A stretch of 64,000 nt of DNA from Pseudomonas sp. FP1742. GTDB taxonomy: Bacteria; Pseudomonadota; Gammaproteobacteria; Pseudomonadales; Pseudomonadaceae. The notes under the pieces are model-generated. The model searched no databases. It was not told the DNA's origin and saw only the letters and a list, made by a program, of their open reading frames with translations. The translations under genes were made by a program, and so were the position numbers. Shown piece after piece: positions 59,815-64,000 of the stretch (position 1 is the first letter of the stretch; the number at the start of each line of letters is the position of its first letter). The stretch spans positions 2,480,001-2,544,000 of the forward strand of contig NZ_CP117460.1 of assembly GCF_030687145.1 (NCBI RefSeq). The letters are read 5' to 3'.

Positions 59815-61317
59815 ATGTCTCTTGCGCTCGAACGTCTAGTCGCTGGTACGCCGATCCCATTTGCCGGTAATCGTGTCACGGTCGTCAGCCCCGAGCTGGC
59901 GGCGCGCTTTCAGCCCGGTGACCATCTGCTGGTGGAGCAGGTCAGCGGCGAGTTGTTGCTGATCCCGGTGGCGGACCAGCAAGCGGCGGCGGTCGCCATC
60001 GAGCGTGCCGAGGCGGCGTTTGCCGCGATGTCCAGCGTTTCGGATCAGGCCATCAGCGAGTTCTTCGATCGTTTTGCGCAACGCCTGGAAACCCCGGAAT
60101 GCTGGGCCTTGATTGCGGCCGCCAACCTGGCTGACATCGAGCGGGCCAAGGCGCGCGGGCGCTCCACCACGCGCTTGCTGGCCGATGAACGCATGCGTGG
60201 CGACATGATCGCAGGCCTGCGGGCCTGGCGCGATGCGCCGGCCACCCGCGGTCAAGTCGTGAGTTGCGTCGAGCACGACGGCTGGAAAGTCGAACAGGTG
60301 GTTTCGCCGTTGGGCATCGTCGCGTTCGTGTTCGAAGGCCGGCCGAATGTCTTCGCCGACGCCTCCGGTGTATTGCGTACCGGTAACACCGCGGTGCTGC
60401 GCATTGGCAGCGACGCATTGGGCACCGCCCAGGCCATCGTCACCCATGCATTGAATCCGGCGCTGGCCGACGCCGGGTTGCCAAGCGGTGCGGTGTCACT
60501 GGTCGAAAGCGTCAATCACGCGGCCGGCTGGGCGATGTTCGCTGACCGGCGTTTGTCGCTGGCCGTGGCCCGTGGTTCGGGGGGGGCGGTCAGCCAGTTG
60601 GGCAGCATCGCGCAACAGGCCGGCACCGCCGTCAGCCTGCACGGCACCGGTGGCGCCTGGCTGATCGCGAATAAAGACGCCGACGCCCAGCGCTTCGCCG
60701 CCGTGGTGCGCAACTCGCTGGACCGCAAAGTCTGCAACACCCTGAACGTCTGCCTGATCCACCGCGACCGCGCTGGCGAACTGGTGCCGCTGTTTCTCGA
60801 TGCGCTGCAACAGGCCGGTACCGCTCGGGGCCAAGGCTGCAAGTTGCATATCGTCGAGGGTAGCGAGCAGCATTTGCCGAGCGATTGGCGTACCGCGAGC
60901 GTCGAGGTGTACCGCGCCGAAGGCTATCAGACCGAAGCACAGGCCGAACCGCTGCCCGAGGAGCAATTGGGCCGCGAGTGGGAATGGGAAGAAACCCCGG
61001 AAGTCAGCCTGAAGATTGTCGACGACCTGGACCAGGCCATCGCCTTGTTCAACCGCTACAGCCCGCAATTCACCGTGTCGCTGATCAGTGAAGATGCACT
61101 GGCGCAGGAGCGCTTCTACAACGCGGTCAACGCGCCTTTTGTCGGCAACGGGATCACCCGCTGGGTCGACGGACAGTACGCGCTGAACAAGCCGGAACTG
61201 GGGCTTTCGAACTGGGAGAGCGGGCGTCTGTTTGCACGCAGCGCGATTCTTTCGGGTGATGGCGTGTTCACCATCCGCAGTCGCATGACCCAGACGAGTC
61301 TGTCGGTCAAACGCTGA
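59815..61317 (+). CDS. ProA-like glutamate-semialdehyde dehydrogenase family protein
   Basis: 500 residues, longer than ProA (about 420), within the aldehyde dehydrogenase superfamily. SGGAVSQLGSIAQQAGTAVSL (partial), the catalytic Cys in DRKVCNTLNVCLI (about 308), and FVGNGITRWVD resemble glutamate-5-semialdehyde dehydrogenase, which reduces glutamyl phosphate with NADPH. No proB is adjacent, and an N-terminal PGDHLLVEQVSGELLLIPVA extension is extra. It may be a ProA paralogue with another acyl-phosphate or aldehyde substrate. ATG at 59815. Confidence 0.78.
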   Translation: MSLALERLVAGTPIPFAGNRVTVVSPELAARFQPGDHLLVEQVSGELLLIPVADQQAAAVAIERAEAAFAAMSSVSDQAISEFFDRFAQRLETPECWALIAAANLADIERAKARGRSTTRLLADERMRGDMIAGLRAWRDAPATRGQVVSCVEHDGWKVEQVVSPLGIVAFVFEGRPNVFADASGVLRTGNTAVLRIGSDALGTAQAIVTHALNPALADAGLPSGAVSLVESVNHAAGWAMFADRRLSLAVARGSGGAVSQLGSIAQQAGTAVSLHGTGGAWLIANKDADAQRFAAVVRNSLDRKVCNTLNVCLIHRDRAGELVPLFLDALQQAGTARGQGCKLHIVEGSEQHLPSDWRTASVEVYRAEGYQTEAQAEPLPEEQLGREWEWEETPEVSLKIVDDLDQAIALFNRYSPQFTVSLISEDALAQERFYNAVNAPFVGNGITRWVDGQYALNKPELGLSNWESGRLFARSAILSGDGVFTIRSRMTQTSLSVKR

Positions 61318-61328
61318 AACGCGCAAAA

Positions 61329-61423
61329 CCTGTGGGAGCGAGCTTGCCCGCGAAAGCGGGGTGTCAGGCGACATCAATGTTGCCTGACACTCCCTCTTCG
61401 CGGGCAAGCCACGCTCCCACAGG
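61329..61423. repeat. REPIN
   Basis: CCTGTGGGAGCGAGCTTGCC at 61329 and CTTCGCGGGCAAGCCACGCT plus CCCACAGG at 61396-61423, with the common spacer GTGTCAGGCGACATCAATGT. Just after the ProA-like stop. Confidence 0.9.
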
Positions 61424-61545
61424 ATTTTCGTCGCTCATTAGGCGCAGCCCCCGGCCCCCGGCCACCGTCCGCACTATACTTAATGTGAGTCCGTGTCTGC
61501 GCGCAGACGGATGGTGCCTCGGATTATGTGAGGGAGGGTTGTTCC

Positions 61546-61896
61546 ATGAAACTTCATTCCTTTCAACGTTACTCCCATGGTCTGGAAACGGTCGTTCACG
61601 ACGCGTGGATCACCACGCGGGTGAAGTCGGCCCTGGCATTGGCCGAACCCAACCTTGGCCTGAATGTCCACGTCAAAACCCACGCGGGCACGGTGGCATT
61701 GAGCGGTCGCGTCAACACCCATAGACAGTGTGAGCAGGCTGTTGCTCTGGCCCGCACGGTTCCTGGTGTCGTCAATATCGATGCCAGCGAATTGCTCACT
61801 CATGTGTTCACGCCAGGCAGTTTTCCAGAAGCGCCCAATGCCGAAGAGTCCGCTGAGCGTCGGCCACAATCGTCAGCGAAGACGGACGATAAATAA
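61546..61896 (+). CDS. BON-domain protein
   Basis: 116 residues from the ATG at 61546 (GGGAGGG box). One BON domain: DAWITTRVKSALALAEPN, then HVKTHAGTVALSGRVNTHRQ, and the closing VPGVVNIDASELL. BON domains (as in OsmY) bind phospholipid or protein at the envelope in osmotic stress. There is no signal peptide, unlike OsmY, so it may remain cytoplasmic. The C-terminal 25 residues are polar and disordered (EAPNAEESAERRPQSS). Confidence 0.85.
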   Translation: MKLHSFQRYSHGLETVVHDAWITTRVKSALALAEPNLGLNVHVKTHAGTVALSGRVNTHRQCEQAVALARTVPGVVNIDASELLTHVFTPGSFPEAPNAEESAERRPQSSAKTDDK

Positions 61897-62014
61897 CGGG
61901 GGCGACTTGGTGAGTGTCACATTCCCGGTCGGGAAACGAGGCCGGGGGTGGTCGCGCGCCTGTTCATATCAGCGAGGCTGCGCCAAGCCTGGCGCAGCGG
62001 GGCGAGTGCAGCTT

Positions 62015-62674
62015 TCAAGCGGCTTCAATCACTTTGCCATAAACGGCACAGGTGTCCGGGTGCTCGGCCAGTGACACGAACGTGCGGCTGTCGCCATCCA
62101 GGGCGTCGACCGAACCGGTCTCGATGTCATAGACCCAGCCATGCAAGTTCAGCCGGCCTTTTTCCTGGGCCAGGCGCACGCTCGGATGGGTCTGGATATT
62201 CGCCAGTTGGGCGATGACGTTTTCCCGCACCATCGAATTTACCTTGGCCACGTCGCTGGCATGAGGGCGGGATTCGTTGATCACCTTGGCCGACTCTGCG
62301 TGCTGCAACCAGCCGCTGACGGCGGGTAGGTGATCCATGCATTTGCACTGGGCAATGGCAGTCATGGCGCCACAATCCGAATGCCCGCAGATCACGATGT
62401 CAGTCACCCCCAGTACCGCGACCGCATATTCCACCGTGGCTGACACGCCGCCGGGATGCGGGCTGTAAGAGGGCACGATATTGCCGGCATTGCGCACCAC
62501 GAACAGTTCGCCGGGCTCTTGCTGGGTCAGCAGTTCCGGCACCACACGGCTGTCGGAACAGGTGATGAACAAGGTGCCCGGATGCTGGGTGGTGGCCAGG
62601 TGTTTGAACAGATCGGTACGTTGCGCAAACGCTTCGTTCTGGAACTTCAATAAACCTTCGATAAGCGCTTTCAT
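62015..62674 (-). CDS. cynT: Carbonic anhydrase of the cyn operon
   Basis: 219 residues, the E. coli CynT length. Zinc ligands Cys 39 (ITCSDSR), His 98 and Cys 101 ([10 protein letters not shown]), with Asp 41 and Arg 43 forming the usual dyad. It makes bicarbonate from CO2 so that cyanase is supplied with the bicarbonate it consumes. AAGGA precedes the ATG at 62674. It follows cynS on the same strand, with a 164-bp gap that holds a REPIN, so the two genes may be unequally expressed. Confidence 0.93.
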   Translation of the reverse strand: MKALIEGLLKFQNEAFAQRTDLFKHLATTQHPGTLFITCSDSRVVPELLTQQEPGELFVVRNAGNIVPSYSPHPGGVSATVEYAVAVLGVTDIVICGHSDCGAMTAIAQCKCMDHLPAVSGWLQHAESAKVINESRPHASDVAKVNSMVRENVIAQLANIQTHPSVRLAQEKGRLNLHGWVYDIETGSVDALDGDSRTFVSLAEHPDTCAVYGKVIEAA

Positions 62675-62720
62675 GGCTGATTTCCTTGCAATGAATGAAG
62701 GGGACAAAAAATGCAATCCA

Positions 62721-62812
62721 TGTGGGAGCGGGCTTGCTCGCGAAAGCGGTGTGTCAGGCGACATCAATGTTGACTGACACTCCCTCTTCGCGAGCAAGCC
62801 CGCTCCCACAGG
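62721..62812. repeat. REPIN inside the cyn operon
   Basis: TGTGGGAGCGGGCTTGCTCG at 62721 and CTTCGCGAGCAAGCCCGCTC at 62785-62804, followed by CCACAGG, spacer GTGTCAGGCGACATCAATGT. It lies between cynS and cynT, so it may stall or protect the mRNA at this point. Confidence 0.92.
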
Positions 62813-62838
62813 TTCTGCGTCTTGATTGACTGGGTTGT

Positions 62839-63306
62839 TTAGAAAGGACGCAGCGGCAGGAACTTGCCGTCCAGGGTGATCACGGCACGGGAGCCGCCTT
62901 CCGGGTCTTCGACCTTTTTCAGGTCCAGCTTGAAGTTGATCGCGCTGATGATGCCGTCGCCGAATTGCTCGTGAACCAGGGCTTTGAGCGTGGTGCCGTA
63001 GATCTGGATCATTTCGTAGAAACGGTAGATGGTCGGGTCGGTCGGAACACCCGACAGGCTGCCGCGCAGCGGGATGATTTGCAGGCGGGCCACGGTGTCG
63101 GCGTCCAGCTCGAGTTTTTCGCCGATCACTCTGGCGGCGGCTTCCGGCAGTGGATGCTGGCCGAGCAGGGCGGCGGTGACGTAGGCCAGACCCAGGCCGG
63201 TGCCATCGGTCAGATCCTGCCAGGACAGATTCTTGCGCGCCTTGGCATCGAGGATCGAAGTGGTCAGGGCCAGACTAGTGTCCTGGTAAGCGTGGGACTG
63301 TTGCAT
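62839..63306 (-). CDS. cynS: Cyanate hydratase (cyanase)
   Basis: 155 residues against 156 in E. coli. The catalytic residues are present: Arg 95 and Glu 98 in YRFYEMIQ, and Ser 121 in GIISAINF. The N-terminal helical part ([19 protein letters not shown]) is the DNA-binding-like domain. It converts cyanate plus bicarbonate to CO2 and carbamate, which yields ammonia. The ATG at 63306 suits the length of the family; GAGTCACACC gives a weak ribosome site. It is the first gene of cynS-cynT and is divergent from cynR. Confidence 0.95.
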   Translation of the reverse strand: MQQSHAYQDTSLALTTSILDAKARKNLSWQDLTDGTGLGLAYVTAALLGQHPLPEAAARVIGEKLELDADTVARLQIIPLRGSLSGVPTDPTIYRFYEMIQIYGTTLKALVHEQFGDGIISAINFKLDLKKVEDPEGGSRAVITLDGKFLPLRPF

Positions 63307-63386
63307 GGTGTGACTCCTATCGGTTGTGGCTGGAAAGTGGAGCCATCTTCGGTTGATTGATTCATAGCGTCCAAGATCGATATACA

Positions 63387-63397
63387 ATGCTTTGCAT
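63387..63397. promoter_or_regulatory. Candidate CynR binding palindrome
   Basis: ATGCTTTGCAT, a perfect palindrome (ATGC-TTT-GCAT), in the 106-bp gap between cynS and cynR. It lies 15 bp before the cynR start, consistent with autoregulation typical of CynR. Confidence 0.5.
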
Positions 63398-63412
63398 AAG
63401 TCCTGCCTATAG

Positions 63413-64000
63413 ATGATGAGCCCCATGCTGCTCCGACATTTGCGCTACCTGCTGGCGGTCGCCGACCACGGCGGCTTCACCCGCGCCGCCGAGGCGTTGC
63501 ACGTCTCTCAACCGACGCTGTCCCAGCAGATCCGGCAACTGGAGGAAACCCTGGGTGTCAGCCTGTTCGACCGCACCTCACGCACGGTCAAACCAACCGA
63601 CGCAGGGCTGGCCTATATCGATTGCGCCCGGCGGGTACTGGTGGAACTGGAAGCGGGCAAACGCGCGCTGCATGACGTAAAGGACTTGTCTCGCGGCACC
63701 TTGCGACTGGCCATGACGCCCACCTTCATGGCGTATCTGGTGGGGCCGCTGGTGCGCGACTATGGAGCGAAATTTCCGAACATCCACCTGGATATTTTCG
63801 AGTTGTCGATGGATGACATCGAGGCGGGGCTGCTCGATGACTCGCTGGACATTGCCATTGCCTTTACCCCGGTGAGGAGCCCCGACATCGAGTGCCTGCC
63901 GGCGTTTGTCGAGACCCTGGGGCTGATGGTCGGGCACGGCCATCCGTTGTATGAACGCCAGAATCCGCTGTTGCCAAAGGAAGTGGCGCAACTGCAGTTC
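63413..64000 (+). CDS. cynR: LysR-family activator CynR, 3' end outside window
   Basis: About 196 codons are visible before the window ends. [20 protein letters not shown], then [20 protein letters not shown] is the CynR w[26 protein letters not shown] matches the effector-domain start of CynR (partly shown). CynR activates the cyn genes with cyanate. Start is ATG at 63413, 63416 or 63425; the last (MLLRHLRY) matches the known N-terminus best. Divergent from cynS with a shared control region. Confidence 0.92.
   Translation, partial: MMSPMLLRHLRYLLAVADHGGFTRAAEALHVSQPTLSQQIRQLEETLGVSLFDRTSRTVKPTDAGLAYIDCARRVLVELEAGKRALHDVKDLSRGTLRLAMTPTFMAYLVGPLVRDYGAKFPNIHLDIFELSMDDIEAGLLDDSLDIAIAFTPVRSPDIECLPAFVETLGLMVGHGHPLYERQNPLLPKEVAQLQF

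Noticed and set aside
1..64000. tRNA, rRNA or prophage modules
   Set aside because: No tRNA T-loop with matching acceptor stem, no rRNA segment and no phage structural genes were recognised.

Overview
The window reads as a chromosomal segment of a Pseudomonas, most likely of the P. fluorescens complex. The evidence is REP/REPIN palindromes with the GGGAGCGGGCTTGC core, high GC, and typical neighbourhoods: cynR with cynST, kup, chrA, an hscC/J-protein pair, and the RidA-DUF1028-ArgE cluster. No rRNA, tRNA or CRISPR array was found. The identification is inference, since no database search was possible.

Left block (1 to about 24.4 kb) is ordinary pseudomonad sequence. It starts with the 3' end of an HD-domain gene, followed by an HscC chaperone plus membrane J-protein lying between two near-identical terminator copies. 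Next is a four-gene minus-strand catabolic operon (flavin monooxygenase, RidA, DUF1028, ArgE-like deacetylase) with a facing LysR gene. A structured non-coding RNA candidate at about 9.98-10.2 kb follows. Then come a quinone reductase/LysR divergent pair, a DeoR regulator, small envelope proteins, a CAP protein with chrA, a SleB-type hydrolase, an HWE/PAS sensor kinase, the kup potassium transporter, and several poorly known secreted or unknown proteins.

Middle block (about 24.4-53.5 kb) is an accessory region of mixed orientation. It carries small lipoproteins, orphan hypotheticals, GNAT, VOC and DJ-1 proteins, LysE exporters, an AraC-type regulator with a monooxygenase, an ABC exporter and hydrolases. 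About two dozen degenerate copies of a palindromic intergenic repeat with a GGCC core (consensus roughly CCGCTTTTGGCCGATTGCTG, then CCTGTCGCGAAGGGCAGCAA, then TCGACCC) punctuate it, usually one per gene boundary. I saw no REPIN inside it and no GGCC repeat outside it. An IS1182-like element carrying a cysteine-rich passenger gene, and two identical 159-bp MITEs with related ends, all sit precisely in the GGCC of this repeat with a GGCC duplication. Decayed genes (tyrosine recombinase, NUDIX, GNAT, a frameshifted lipoprotein) show active turnover.

Right block (53.5-64 kb) returns to ordinary sequence. It opens with a deletion scar that fused the 3' halves of a divergent LysR gene and metC. It continues with an MFS transporter, dienelactone hydrolase, DoxX protein, glutaminase, DUF3616 protein, a ProA-like dehydrogenase and a BON protein, and ends in the cyanate detoxification locus (cynR divergent from cynS-cynT), where cynR runs off the window.
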